Shown here piece by piece: positions 34,954 through 47,655 of a stretch of DNA of 64,000 nucleotides. A program made the translations under genes and the position numbers. The first letter of the stretch is position 1; the number at the start of each line of letters is the position of its first letter. The notes beneath the pieces are model-generated. The model was given only the letters and a program-made list of their open reading frames with translations, had not been told where the DNA came from and searched no databases. The DNA comes from Opisthorchis felineus. Taxonomy: Eukaryota; Platyhelminthes; Trematoda; Opisthorchiida; Opisthorchiidae. Where the stretch lies: assembly GCA_004794785.1 (NCBI GenBank), contig SJOL01009857.1, positions 620,714-684,713 of the forward strand, read 5' to 3'.

Positions 34954-37900
34954 GTAAGCTAAAATTCCCAAATATCTGGTTGGGTGCCACTTACACAGAC
35001 CTTTTCAGATTTTTTATCTGGTCGCACACAGTTTACGTAAACGACCAGAGTTACTTTACTTTACTTTTACGAGCCAACATTTCAATTCTCCCGTGAAGTC
35101 ACCAAGGAAAACTGGTTTACTGAACTTCACCGTGGCTGGTGGTATCTTCCATTTCCGATACCTTTGCTGCAAGTAAATGACACAGAGCCTCCACCCCACT
35201 TTTGTCTCGTATTCTGCCAACGCAATCTTGTGCACGGTTTCGAACTGGAGGTATCGTAGGGAATTTTTAGAAACCACATCTCGCAGAAACCATCTGTGAA
35301 GAACTCAACTGGCATCAACATCCATTGGCACTTTGTTGTATGTTTCTGGTAAAACAAGCCGTACATAGTCACTTCGGCAGAAGGAAATACCTGTCTGCAA
35401 AGAGCGAAAATGTGAATGAAGCTAAAATGTTACGTTCCGGATAGTCTTCTGCTGAAAAAAGCAGAATTCTTTGAAATTCCGAATATATGGAGAAAGTTTT
35501 CGCTCAAAATACTATGTAATATTTGGAAGTTCCGTCTAAATTCATTGACACAATCTTAGTTGGCCACTGTGAATTCTTATGCGTTATGAACATAACATCA
35601 GAATATATGCGACGTACTCCAACTACCGTCATTTTTGGACAACAGCTTTAAAGCATTACTCATGACATTTTACCATTTTGCTACCTTACTTCTTTTGCCC
35701 TGCAATTTCCTGTTAATTAAAAAGCTGCAATAAGTAGGTTCATTTCCAGCAAAAGAAATACACGACATAAAAGTACGTCAAGGGGGGATCGTTACAAGAC
35801 TATCGTATTGTTTTTTTCTCAAAACGTTCACCTGTTTCCTTGATCGTTCTCGTACGGACAGGTAATTTCAGTGTGAGTTGAACAAAGTTCTAATGTTTTT
35901 AACTATTATTTTTGTGGCTAATGGGGCACCTGCTGAGTGGTGCCACTTACTTGAGACATCCCTTCCATGGATGCACTGTAACCTGTACAAGGACCAACAA
36001 ACTCTGATGTTGTCAGCTGGTTTTTTTTACCAAATTTTGTTATGTTTCTAATAAAAGCTTAAGTGTTTATATTATCACAGTATTTTGAATCATCATACAG
36101 ACCGATGAATACATGGATCTATATACTACTGAGTTCTCCTCGAAGGTTCATTTGAAGGCCCTTTGGGTTCAGCGGAGACCATTTTTACGTACAGCATTTA
36201 TTCCTATTTTGTCACGTATCAAGAGCAGGAGGAAAAAGTACTCGCAAACGTTCGGTGCCGCTTAAAAGGTTTGGTTTGTCACACGGGTTGAATTTGTGCA
36301 CACACAAACATCACGTACGAGTGTTTTAGTAGGTTTCAAGCTTCCGTAGTCTGCGCTTAGTACGGCCCTAATTATTCAATCGCCTCAGGTAGTGAAATGT
36401 ATCCCCATGTGGACAATATAGTACTTCCTGATTTCCTTATAGAATGTTTCACCAATATTGCGTACAGTAGGATAAGATCCTACCCAGAAGAAAACGTGTA
36501 CCTTCTAAGAGATCTGCATCATCTGGAGGATATGCATTCACCATATCCAGATAAGGTTGCCTGAATATGGCTCATATACCAAAGTGACTGTATAGAAAAG
36601 GTGTGAGGTATTTCACTGATTTGGCTTACTCGATCCGAGCACTTCAAATTGTTGACAAACGTGTTCATAGATCAGGCGATGTTTGCGTCCACAAATGTAT
36701 GCCTGAGAGAAAATGTAATTTACTCGTTTGACTCAGTTGCTTGTATTGAATCGCTTTCAATACTTTTGTCGTATGTTTAAAACAACTTTGTTTGCATGCA
36801 GCATGACGGAGATAAAGCTCGCATTCATTAAGTATACATGCAGTTTCCGTCCAAAAATAGCAGTGGTTCAGAGCCCACATCAAATCTGATGAAGCTAGCC
36901 AAAAGCACGAAATTCCGTTGAACTAATGCCATCATTTCCAAGTTCACCAATGCTCTGCAAGTACCTGAAGGATTATTCTTCGGCATTGGTGCATTATTTG
37001 TTTGTTTTCGCATGCTTCACAAACTGAATGTCGGCGCAACCTGGCGAATGCCACAGGGGATTAAGTGGTATTATCTCAGACCTCTCGGAATGGGAATTAG
37101 GAAGTCATGCAACAGCGTAATCCTAAACCGTTTGATGGGTGCAGACCACCAAGCCTACGAGACTAAACCACTTAAGATCATTTATCTATTTCACATTACT
37201 CAATCAAAAAGTTTGCAGCCTTAGACTCTGAACAGGGCTAAATCGATTACCATGAGAACAATAAGTACAACTCTGTGTGCATAGATACGCTTAGTTCCAT
37301 CGTCCTTAATACAGTCACCACCAATCGGTTAGCTAAGAACAAACGACACATTCATCATTGGAGTATGGCTTGCCCTTTCGGTAATCTGATTTATGCTTGC
37401 TTTTCCGAATTCTGCCTCTGCGTTTGTTCATTACTTCGCAACTATAAAATCTAGTTGAGACTCACCGAAATCATGCACTTCTAGTCTCTTCTTGGGTCTG
37501 ATAGTTCATCATGCTACCCGAGTTATAGACGTCAAAAATCGGGTAATTATTGATGAAACAAGGGATATGATAACGCCATTAGTGTGTGTAGTATTCGTGA
37601 TTTGATGAAAACGAATCTGATTGTCATCCGGTTAGTTCGAGCAACATCTAACTTGTACGCAAGCAAACAAATTACGTCGCTCGTGGCGCATGTTGATTAC
37701 TCTATTATACATATCGAAATTCTGTTTCAAATGTAGTGTCATACGTAATATAAGCGCCATCAAAAACGGATGTTTGGCGAATGGATTTGCTTCGCTCCGA
37801 CCGGAAGTTGGAACACGCGGTCCGACCAACCGTTCCTAGCAATCAGTCTTTGTGAAGCTTCAAGCCTTGGAATTGAAAGCTGATTGGATTTCGTATGAAG

Positions 37901-38480
37901 GATTTCTGCTTGCACGGTGAAAAAACCTTTGCAAGCTTATTGCTAAGCTCGGAGAACAGGTTAACTGCCACCTGATAAACAGTCAGTTAACCCTCCCGGG
38001 CTACCAACATTGACACACTGCTGATTACGAAGCCGTATTCGGGATCAATGTGTTTGATAATTACGAAATATGTGGCAACTCTCGCAGGAGCAATCTTGCA
38101 CGCGTGCCAACCTGATCATGGTTGATCTGGTTGGTCTAGCGAGATTCGACTGCCTTGTATTCAGGTCCCACTTAATTTCAGCAGCATGAGGCCTCCGACT
38201 TCTTTTGTGTGTTTGGTAAATGTGAACTCAATCGATCTGCTTTATTTGGCTCATGCGACAAAATCGGTCGAGAATATTTTAACCGAGTAAGATTCTTGAT
38301 CGACTGACAAAATGTCAGTATTTACTTTCTTGACAAATACTGAAACATGGATTAAAACATGCCAGCCATCGAACTCATTTACGTCGCTCCATCTGATGTG
38401 GTGAGAGGCTATATGGTGTTCAGGCTACGCGAGTTCACTTTGAACCCAAACATCGTGAGATCAAATCCTACTGCAACTAG
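34954..38480. other. No convincing gene
   Basis: Contains a short CTTTA-type tandem (about 35051-35068). Open frames of 60-80 codons on both strands overlap one another and lack splice boundaries. Confidence 0.35.
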
Positions 38481-38740
38481 TTGCTGAGTTGTGCGAATTC
38501 CTTTTCCAAGGCCACCCTTCTGGCCCATTAAACCTAACCTTAGTAAGAAGGGTAAAACACGTTCGCTCAGCTGCAGCACCTTTCCAATGCCTAGATGTCA
38601 CTTCACCCGAAGAAAGCAGGAGGGCTGAGACGCTGCCATGTTACCCAAGCCTAGACAGGAACAGTTGGAATGCCGCGGATGGGTTCGAACCAGTGACCTT
38701 CTGATCACTGAAACACCTGTGTACTACTTTTACTAACCAT
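38480..38740 (-). repeat. Probable SINE with tRNA-like head at its right end
   Basis: The minus strand over 38680-38739 reads GTACACAGGTGTTTCAGTGA then ACTGGTTCGAACCCATCC. The second is a clear B box, the first a weak A box. The body to the left includes AGACGCTGCCATGTTACCCA. The 71-codon plus-strand frame here is not called as a gene. Confidence 0.5.
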
Positions 38741-39466
38741 AATACAGAGTGCAGTGGGGCTTTTACGATCTGATTGAGCATAAGACAGACAAATGGAGTT
38801 AAATGGGAAAACGCTGTAATGTACTCAGATGAGTGAGTTCCTTTGGGAGTGGTAAAAGTAAACTGATTCAGGCAATTGCAAGATTTCTGAAAGGGTGCCC
38901 ACTAGAGATGTCGAAATTCTAGTAATGTTTGAGTAAACTGCCTATAGCTCAGAGGTAGCATCAAACGATTCTTACGGATTCCATTAATTCTTTTTCTATG
39001 TTAACGCCACAAGGTACAAATGTGTGTGGAGTTTCCTGTGTCGTTAATACTGGCAATTAAAACTTCCGTTTTTAGTTAAGTATCGACAGACTTCCTATTT
39101 ATTTTAATTAACAGGCTTATTTAGACCGGTTCCTTACCAGACGCTGCTGATGCAGCTTGTGGCGGTCGGCAGTTCTTTATACCTGTTCAGATGCAACGCT
39201 TCGCTCGTTCTGTCAGGTTTGTGAACTTAGATCCAATGTGCTATCCGTCGAACAATGGATCAGATTTCACCTTTGCCTCAGTGGCACAGAACTGAAAATG
39301 CGTTTGCGACCCCGATAAATTAATCGCACGGTATGTGGGCCTTCGGTTGGACTCATATATCCGCCTGGCTAGTTGCACACCCTGAAAAGGCAATACATTC
39401 ACAGGCCTATGCTATCGCTGTTGCTACTAACAACCACTGCTTATGGGTGTCCCTGTAGACGAAGCA

Positions 39467-39468
<2 letters not shown>

Positions 39469-39498
<30 letters not shown>
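39469..39498. repeat. (AT)15 microsatellite
   Basis: Perfect dinucleotide run of 30 nt. It generates the IYIYIY stretches seen in translated frames on both strands, which are artefacts. Confidence 0.98.
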
Positions 39499-39500
<2 letters not shown>

Positions 39501-39760
39501 TGCATCGCACGTAAAGGTTGAGGTGGCTTTTTTCTGGGAAGAAGTGCCCTTCCACCAGACGCCAGTGAGAACGCTGTCCACGAAAAGGGATACAGTATCT
39601 GGTAAGCAAAAAGAAAACTTATTATCTCAAAGTGATTTACAGTGAAATGAACACGGACGTTTTTAAATCGATCCTACCCAGTTGACACCTTTTTTCTTTC
39701 TGAACTAAAAAGCGATAAGGACACTGAATGTATATACCGAATATATATAGAATGTGTATG

Positions 39761-39762
<2 letters not shown>

Positions 39763-39796
<34 letters not shown>
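39763..39796. repeat. (TA)17 microsatellite
   Basis: Perfect dinucleotide run of 34 nt, 264 bp right of the first AT tract, with shorter broken TA runs just before it (39731-39749). Confidence 0.98.
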
Positions 39797-39800
<4 letters not shown>

Positions 39801-40650
39801 GCATCAGTGGCACTTACAGCCTGAAGTAGTTTTCTTTGGGTAGCTGCGTGTTTTCCTCTCAATTCGACATTAATAGGACCACAAAACGTGGATTCACTGA
39901 CAAACTCATGAAGAGGTTACCTGTCAGTAACAATCCCTTGCCTCAGACTTTGAAAAGAACCTCATCAGCAACTGTTCACTCTGTTCAGTCGGTCCAGATG
40001 TACCAACGATCAGCTGATCGAGCCGGTAAATACTTCAACTTTCTTGGATATATGGTGGTTACTTTGATTAAGTAGGATGGTACAGACTTAGTGCAATGAC
40101 CACTGTAGTTGTATGACACTTGAGCTAGTAAACAGTGCAAAAGCGAAAGGTGCATGAGTCTCTTAGTGATACTGGCGTTCAAAATGGTGGGCAAAAGTGA
40201 TTGATACCCTCATTTATTTAATGAGTGAATTGCATTAAAGTGGTTTGACGGAAACCTACGGAAATGAAAGACTGTGGAACACGGTTCACCCTAACCCACC
40301 AAGTTTATCAGCGCCCATCAGCAAGTAAGAAGAATTCCACCGTTAGAGAAATTACAAGATCTTCCGCGCGACCTGCTCAGTCAGTAAAGACAATGTGGCC
40401 CAGCGGGGGATTCTACAGTGAATATGTTTTCCTGAAACTAGAACATGCCTGTAGTCAGATATCCTGACGTATCTGGATAATAATCTTAAGTATATATCCA
40501 CTTGTTTGACAGTGCGAAGAATGCCAGATGGAGTTGATCACCAGAGTATTTGACAGTCGGTATTGCTATTGAACAAAATCTATGCTTCAATCATTAACAG
40601 TTGTCAAAACGTACAAATTAGAAAACTTGTTTTACTTCTCTGACAAACAT
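39797..40650. other. No convincing gene
   Basis: An open frame from ATG 40264 reaches a CAGCAA|GTAAGA donor at 40326 but has no acceptor or recognisable motif. Confidence 0.3.
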
Positions 40651-40762
40651 GCTCATTCGCTTATCAACTTGGTTTTCACCGGACACTCACCTGAAACCTC
40701 GCTGAATCATCCGTGTATGATATTTTTGTTCTGTCTCCTGAATGACATCGGTCAACAGGCCG
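40651..40762 (+). repeat. Dispersed repeat C, copy 3
   Basis: GCTCATTCGCTTATCAACTT, GGTTTTCACCGGACACTCAC, CTGAATCATCCGTGTATGAT, in the family order. The frame gives NLVFTGHSPETSLNHP. The right end diverges from the other copies after about 70 bp. Confidence 0.55.
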
Positions 40763-41201
40763 TCTCCGCATACACCGTGGGTTTCAACCGGATAATTGTC
40801 TAAAATCCATCATAAACCACCAGTTAGGTACACGTATGACTTCAATACTGTTCGTTCTCCGGTCTTTCCCCTCGACCTCACACCAGGTACATGGCGTTAA
40901 GCTGGATGCACAACTGAATCACTGATAATCTTATGTGGTATCACCTACTGTGCGCTGGGGTCCATCGACGTACTTCAGTGTGAAAAGTAATTCCGGAAAC
41001 AGATACCGGTCTACCATCAAGGAGAAATTCTCATAGATTAAGTGTTTAGTTTAGAGGGACATCTGTAAAGGTTGACCTGTCAAGCGTGGGCGTCAACCGG
41101 TCTGTGAGATTAAAGTCGCTGATCAAGTCCACGATTTCAAGGACATCTTCCAGACTGGATGGTGGTGCTTTTGACCTCACCGGTTCCAGAGGTTCCGCTA
41201 A

Positions 41202-41471
41202 CTATTTTGCCTGTGTGTGATAGCGCAGGTACGGCACGTCTCCGCTTGGTACAAGTCCCATTTTCGAATCGTAACTGATCTGGAAAATCAAGCTTCTTAT
41301 TCGATAAGACCAGGCAGAGCCTAAATACCCCTTCTTTTTGGCCAACGCAGAGCAAATATTAAAATATTCCGCGCTCTTCTCCGACTCATATGCACCAATC
41401 ATTTCCTCAAAAGGTCCATAATATAACAATTTATTCGACAACACCACTAGGTTTATTGCTCCTAAATCCAT
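41202..41471 (-). CDS. Candidate exon (possibly first exon), minus strand
   Basis: ATG at 41471 in AAAATGG context opens an 89-codon frame: MDLGAINLVVLSNKLLYYGP, later KSAEYFNICSALAKKKGYLG and SYRIRSLIFQISYDSKMG. The residue mix is convincingly protein-like. A preceding GATTATTTCCAG would also serve as an acceptor. No strong donor was found before the stop; ACTT|GTACCA is the best. It lies downstream, on the same strand, of the three-exon group at 42326-43048 but does not join it in phase. No family recognised. Confidence 0.3.
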   Translation of the reverse strand: MDLGAINLVVLSNKLLYYGPFEEMIGAYESEKSAEYFNICSALAKKKGYLGSAWSYRIRSLIFQISYDSKMGLVPSGDVPYLRYHTQAK

Positions 41472-41966
41472 TTTCTCTGGAAATAATCTTTCCCATTCGA
41501 CATGAGGACGAGTTTCGCCAATACGGCGTTTGTCCAGCTAATGTCCCTAGGGGCGCTTAATTTATGAACAAGCAAAATCGGACTCACAAAAATAGTAACG
41601 AGCTTCGGTTTGACCCAATCACCCATCTCAGAATACTTCTTGACCAGCGTATAACTCGATGCCCCCGGACTGTAAGTTAGGCTAACTCACAGTACAGCAA
41701 TGATCAGAAGTGACCATAGGCCAGCCCACCTATTACCTTTGGGTCATGACACTGAGGGTCGTTATGCAGAACCTGTCGTAGTCTAACTCATTTTGTGGGC
41801 TAAATACCCTACCTTCAACTTCATTCTAAAGATGTCTCCGCAAGACCGGTCGCAGCTAATATAGCTCTATTGGTTTCAGTTAATCTAACCACACAGTTGT
41901 TTAGTGTATGTGATGCTGATCGCCAGAAGTGGCTAGTAAGATCAAACCATTACGTCTCCCTACCTT

Positions 41967-41969
<3 letters not shown>

Positions 41970-42003
<34 letters not shown>
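41970..42003. repeat. (AT)17 microsatellite
   Basis: Perfect dinucleotide run of 34 nt; third AT tract within 2.6 kb. Confidence 0.98.
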
Positions 42004-42006
<3 letters not shown>

Positions 42007-42325
42007 CAGGGTCGTAATTAATAAACAATATTCAGCTGCTGTGTGACTGACCTGTGTACAACATCTCACTTGCGAATACACATTAGGTAACTTTGCATCG
42101 TTGTTGTTGGGCTTTTGAAAAGCCGGCCGTTGTTTTCATAGGAGGAATTCTTTTACTGTTAGATAAACACTAGTCAGTGAAATAGGTGAACTGCTGCACA
42201 GCGTTCTGGTCATAAGTTCGGCCACATATTCCACCATAATTTGGTTCATTGTACTTAAAATGAAAGCGATGTGGATAAACACAAAAATGATCTGGATGCT
42301 GTTGAGGTCCTTTACTCAAGAAATA

Positions 42326-42469
42326 CTACAATATAACTTCTGGTATGCGAGGGAATTCACTTGGCACAATGTCCTTGTAACACAGACAGAAAACATTGGA
42401 CAGAAGATTGTGGCCTACGGTGCGAGCACTAGGCTTTAGCATATCTCCCGGAACTACAGCTCCAGACCA
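42326..42469 (-). CDS. Candidate terminal exon of a minus-strand gene
   Basis: A strong minus-strand acceptor (GTGTGGTTTTTCCTTCAAAG) precedes 47 codons and TAG: WSGAVVPGDMLKPSARTVGH, NLLSNVFCLCYKDIVPSEFP, RIPEVIL. Entry phase 0 fits the exit of the exon at 42631-42671. No AATAAA noticed close downstream. No family recognised. Confidence 0.32.
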   Translation of the reverse strand, partial: WSGAVVPGDMLKPSARTVGHNLLSNVFCLCYKDIVPSEFPRIPEVIL

Positions 42470-42630
42470 CTTTGAAGGAAAAACCACACATGAAACCTCA
42501 TCACATAATAACCAAGATCCATCTAATACGGTGAGTTTGCAGCAATCCAACTTCCTTTTTTATACAGGCCTAGCCCAAATTTAGCCGAATCGATATTCAC
42601 TTCTGCATAGTCACTGCAAGGGGTACATAC

Positions 42631-42671
42631 AATAACACTGATCGGACGGTCGATGTTGGCATCAGACTTGA
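42631..42671 (-). CDS. Short candidate exon of the same minus-strand gene
   Basis: The acceptor ATCTGTTTTCAG and the donor GTTATT|GTATGT frame 41 nt: KSDANIDRPISVI. Entry phase 1, exit phase 0. The open frame continues beyond the donor (VCTPCSDYAEVNI), so a longer exon is also possible. Confidence 0.25.
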
Positions 42672-42880
42672 CTGAAAACAGATTTTGATCACTCAGATTT
42701 TTTGCTTGTCCTAATCTTGACCTGAGATACCGATAAAACAGCACGGAAATTCTACCCGAACTGGATACCACCGGATGGCTGGTTCAAACAAAATCATCGT
42801 TTCCTCCTGCCTGATCCAGGCTAAAATATTTGATGAGAAACCCGTCCTGGGAAATTGAACAGTCTAGGTGTTTGTCTTAC

Positions 42881-43048
42881 TACCCATTTTCTGGCGTTTA
42901 AGTAGGAAAGTATCAAACTGTTGCCTAGTTAATAGGTCAACTGGTCCATTCTTGTAAATACTGAGTTTAGCGTGATTTTCGACATCGTCGACCCCCGTGA
43001 TTTCCACTAGAAAGGCAATCATGTCACTGTCAGATACTATCCACATGA
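42881..43048 (-). CDS. Candidate 55-codon exon of the same minus-strand gene
   Basis: The acceptor TTTTTTCACGTGGATTTTCAG and the donor GGGTA|GTAAGA frame 168 nt, phase 1 at both ends. The peptide is MWIVSDSDMIAFLVEITGVD, DVENHAKLSIYKNGPVDLLT, RQQFDTFLLKRQKMG. Both splice sites are good. It joins in phase to 42631-42671. Three such exons in 0.7 kb with matching phases form the more compact of the two minus-strand models. No domain recognised. Confidence 0.35.
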
Positions 43049-43819
43049 CTGAAAATCCACGTGAAAAAATGCAAACGACACAAACCACTCTGAAGTTACT
43101 TAAAAAGCGTCCATTCAAAGTGTTAGCATGAACGGTACACAAACCTTTTTACAGGTACTGCGTAAAAAACAACCATCATACGCGAGTATGGGTCTTATCC
43201 AGTTCTTGGTTGATTGAGAAGGTCCCTTACCCGTGCCACATTGAAGTACAACCTACTTTCTATTGGGTGGAGCTAATATTATACAAAATACGAAGTCCGT
43301 CAAGATAGAAGTCTTTTTTACTGGTCGTTTGAGCCATAACTTTTGTTCATTCTCATTCATGGTATCTATACAGATTTATACGGTTACGACTAATTTTTGG
43401 CCAATCTTTACCTTCAAAATTGAACTGTGGTATGGCCTGAGCGGTGACATCACCGGCGAGGAAGAACTGCAGAGCAATCTTGGTTGACGGAGAGACTGCT
43501 GAACAAATCGTTCCGAATTAGGTTGTACACTAAGACAAATCAAATGGATCCCTTACACACATACTACGATTGATCTCTCAGCAATAAAACTTCTATCAGA
43601 CCGAGGAAAATCATCTAGTGTGGAGAATTCTCTCTAAGAAATTTTTTATCCTGTGGTAAATGTGTGGCTAGTTCGTAGAATAATCAGAAGTACGGGGTTA
43701 TTTGGAATTATCGGGCGGTGGCTCATGGGTCGAACACGATATCGAATGACTAGCAGGTTTGAAAAGCTGATCATAGGACGAACGTTTATCAGCCTACTTG
43801 GCTGGGGAGCTATGAATTT

Positions 43820-43889
43820 AGTGCAAACTGGAATCAAACGGACTGTTTTGGTATCCAAGTAGTCTAACCACTAACGGAGAGTCAAACGG
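43820..43889 (-). repeat. tRNA-like SINE head
   Basis: The minus strand reads CCGTTAGTGGTTAGACTACT, then GTTTGATTCCAG about 30 nt later. These resemble A and B boxes (TTAGTGGTTAGA; GTTTGATTCC) at tRNA spacing. No intact cloverleaf. The plus-strand frame over it is not a gene. Confidence 0.5.
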
Positions 43890-45040
43890 CATTATCTAAA
43901 TAGCCATCGATGCTCGCGGAGTGAACGGATAATTTTCACGCCAGTAGCCTTCCAGTCCCGTGGGATTCTTTCGTAGAACTTATCTACTTAATCAAATTAA
44001 TGGACTTGGACAGGATGTACAAGTGCACTGCCAATAAGATCGATGTGACAAGTTACACAAAAGAGACAGACGAATTGCTGCGATGCATACATAGTTTATG
44101 TTTGTCCATTGATGGAAAGAGCGAACCGAAACGTACTTATTTGATTCTGGATTAATTTGATAGGCGAATAATATCCGGAGAAATATCATGCACATTTTCA
44201 TAGCAACCGAACACGACCGATGAACATCAATCATTGTTATTCAAATGGACAAAAGTTGTCTCATAAAGAGCGCACAAATAGAATTTTACGACTATACCGG
44301 TGTAGATTAACTTAGCAGTAGTCGTGCGAAAGCAGAGTTAAATGACTTTCCGCAGCAACGAGTTTCATTCATTTTCGTTGACACAAACCCAGGAAAGACA
44401 CCTTAAATGTGCAACCGAGACGAAACTGGGAAAGTTGCGCCTGCTTTTTACTTCAAACCTCGGCAAAAACGTTTCGGTCACAGCTGATGATTCATTGACA
44501 AAATGCAGGTTTTTGCACTCGAATTACCTTTTAAACGCTACGTACTATTTTTATTCCCAGTCCAATGTGTTACCTTGGGGAATGAAAGGTGGTACGAAAA
44601 GTCTAAGCGCTGTTGGTGCTTTTCGCCTTCCAGGCTGGCCTGGAGGCACTGAACGACATGGTGACTAACGGATGTCACTGGCGTTCATGCTGTCCATTTC
44701 TATCCAGATGGATCCAGATGGTCTGACTGAATTTTGGGGGTGTAGGCATCGTGGATGTTTGTGGTAGAGTAGCCCTAGCTAACTTTCCCCGTCCCATTTT
44801 TCCCTCTTTCCATTATAATCCCCTAGCGGATGATGGTGATGATGATATCGATGATGATGACAATGTATGAACTGCCACTGTGATTGCACAATCATACAAT
44901 CAGAGGCCAGCTGCAGCATTCTATTGCAGTGGTTAGAAATAATCAGCTTCCAAATGTCATGATAATTTTCATCCAAACAAAATCAACAATCTTGTTTTAG
45001 TGATAATAACATGTGTGATTCGACAAATACCCATGTTTGT
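43890..45040. other. Repeat-like sequence, no gene called
   Basis: The open frame 44342-44668 ends in a GC-richer block (about 44590-44720) that looks like dispersed repeat sequence. A GATGAT-rich tract at 44833-44861 gives a poly-His run on the minus strand and is low-complexity. Confidence 0.35.
44833..44861. repeat. Imperfect (GAT)n tract
   Basis: GATGATGGTGATGATGATAT followed by CGATGATGATG; trinucleotide repeat with interruptions. Confidence 0.85.
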
Positions 45041-45115
45041 GCACGAATTTGGCTTTAAAGGGACACTCAACCGAGTCCAGTAGAATCTCTGGTTTATGAT
45101 TATCTGCTTCAACTG
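45041..45115 (+). repeat. Dispersed repeat C, copy 4 (fragment)
   Basis: GAATTTGGCTTTAAAGGGAC, ACTCAACCGAGTCCAG, AGAATCTCTGGTTTATGAT; the middle of the family only. Confidence 0.5.
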
Positions 45116-47467
45116 TGTAGTGTGCTATGTCTAGACAATATTTGCGATTCATTTTGTAGCTAAGGAAACATGACCATTTTTTCCAAATTTGTCATTCTCC
45201 TGATGTTCCGAGCACAAGTATGAGGTGGGGATTTTTCACATGTGAATGAAGGAAAGTACATCTTTTTGCTTCATCTGTTGGTTTGGGGGGTAATCATAAA
45301 ACAAGTGCTCACGTCACATCGTTCGCTGTTTTGTGCTGCTGGTTAACACCGCTTAATGAGTGGTTATGATGCACGTGGTTTTGATGCTTGTTGTTTCATA
45401 GGTTCGTTGTTATTCTTCAGTTTACTATCAACACCTCGAAAGTTACAAAACGAAGGTTAAGTGGCGGAGATTACTAAGCGGATTTACATTCACAATGAAA
45501 ATTCTGAGAACCGATGGTAACAGAGACTTGTATATCCAAAACCATGTGGGATGTTTTTTCATCATTTCCGCATCTGACTACTTTGAAAGCTTTACAAGTA
45601 GAGAAGAAAATAATAAGTATAAGCGGTTTTTTGTTTTTTTGCAAAACCAAAAGTTAAGGCCTTCAAAGTTTTCTAGTCAGCTGGCGTGAAAACGCAGGCA
45701 GGCATCAGCCGACGTGTCCTATGATTCCGAGTCTATATAAGAAGAATGATATCGATGGGGAGATAAGCACCCAATGTTTTGTGTTTTTGTAACCCGGCCA
45801 GGTCCAGGTAACCAAGCCCTTGGATCCTAAAGCCCCTGGTCACTCTCAAAGCTAATAAAACCCAAGCATTTCTAATAACGTCATTTTCTCATTTTCGCTT
45901 TTCAGGACATTCTTTTATGGTTTTCTTGATGCCGTTGGGCAAACTAGGCGATTGCTTCATTCAGAAACTGAGACCATATAGTGAATTCGCCCAACCGTTA
46001 TTCAAGCTGATTGTATGTCTGTTCTCTGGATTTATATCCGCATGAATAAATAACAGACAATCAGATCGTGACTAGCAATCTGCCAGGAAGCACCGCAATA
46101 GATCACTTATCTAACAACCTTCAGTATCCACCCATACAATTCAAGTCGTCATTTTGCCAGGTCCATAAATAGGCACAGCCATCTCCTAATATAAGCTTGC
46201 TCCATCTGTCATGCAGGGTGGGAGTTAGGAAGATTTGACTTTGACTTCTAGCACTGCCACCTTCTGTAGTATCTGCCTAATTGTCTGAAAATAGAACTGG
46301 AAATATCTTATCCAGCGAAGATGTCAGCAGTCTTGAGTTTGCATTATTTGCCGAGTAAGGCAACCCCTCGTTCTTGCACCTATTCGAACCGATCCTGAAT
46401 CAAGACTGTTGGTTTCTTTACGTTTTCACCTAGGCGGATTTTATGGCCCGTTTCATCACCATGAGCAACATGAAGATTAATGTCCATCTCTTTTCATTGA
46501 AGTATGTAATTTATGGGTTAAGTTCACACAGTAACGATTTTCACTGCATGACGCATGACGGTAGCGTTTTTCTTAGAATGTTTTGGTGGCTTATCAAGTT
46601 ATGTTACAAACATGGAAAGTATGGTGATATTGCACCTTGCTAGTTTAAACCAAAATGGTGAATACTGTGTACATATTCCCACGTTTGACAATGCGTTCTT
46701 CTGGGTGTCCTTCCGTCCGTACATCTCATTTGCTTATTTTTGACACTCTTGACAATAGTTTGTGGAGACTAAATGTCGTTTCACAAAGTTTGACAATTTG
46801 GATAGGCGTTGTAGATTATGGCAGTCAGTCCAGCGCAACCTATCCGCCTTTGATCACGTTACAACAAATTGCAAAGTGAAGTTTAACCGAGTACGAAAAG
46901 ATAAGTCTATCGTGGAAGGTGGACCAGAACTAGATTAACTGTGCCGCCGAATGTTCTAAACCCAACCCACTTAATTTGTTTTTGCATGCTGAGGATACGA
47001 CAGCAACTTAGTACTTTGGCGATTTAGCAAATGCCTCGGTATTATCGCATTTAATTCATCCATCGGCGAAGTACCTACCGGTTCTCGGTGGACGTTCTGT
47101 CGCCCAGTCAACATTCCGTTTTCGTCCACGCAGCTCAAAGTAATATATTTGGTACGTCACTGGTGTTCGGCATTCTAGTTAATAGTCACTTGTCACTTCA
47201 TAGAGGGAAATTAATTGTCTTCTTTCTTCCCTAGTCGCAGAGTTCTTAGCATCTCATTGGGTGTGAATAAAATACAGTAGGAGAATCTCCAATTTTATAT
47301 GCGGCTGTAAAAGTGAAATGATGATTTTGAAAACCAGCATGTTATAGCTTTTTCAAGAGAATTAGATGTTGCTTATTGGTGCAGCTAACCTGAACCCTAC
47401 AAGTAAACAGACATTTCGTGCTAAGTGGACATACGGTCTACTATCAAACAATATCACCTATTGGTTG
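45116..47467. other. No convincing gene
   Basis: Open frames near 46443-46879 overlap in two frames and lack splice signals. Confidence 0.35.
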
Positions 47468-47655
47468 TGTGAGGAGATTTTTTTAATTTGTGATGGAGGG
47501 ATCATTTTGTAAATGAAGACCGTCTATGCTGAAAAGCAAAGAATCACTGCAGAGTTGCTTCAAACTTGTTAGGGATCCTCAGCAAGGTGCCACTTTCAAA
47601 ACTCCAGGGAGTCCAGAGCGACACTAGGTCGCGAGGTTTAGGTTCTCTGTAGAGA
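47468..47655 (-). repeat. Dispersed repeat B, copy 4
   Basis: Plus-strand GTCTATGCTGAAAAGCAAAG, then GGGATCCTCAGCAAGGTGCC and CCAGGGAGTCCAGAGCG, collinear with copy 3. The GTGAGGAGATTT upstream is also present in copy 1, so the family extends at least 50 bp left of the core. The head is degraded here. Confidence 0.6.

Noticed and set aside
39373..39862. Open frames with IYIYIYIY runs on both strands
   Set aside because: Produced by the (AT)n microsatellites; no protein evidence.
44779..44976. Minus-strand frame with a poly-His run
   Set aside because: The His run is the translation of an imperfect GAT repeat; no other coding sign.
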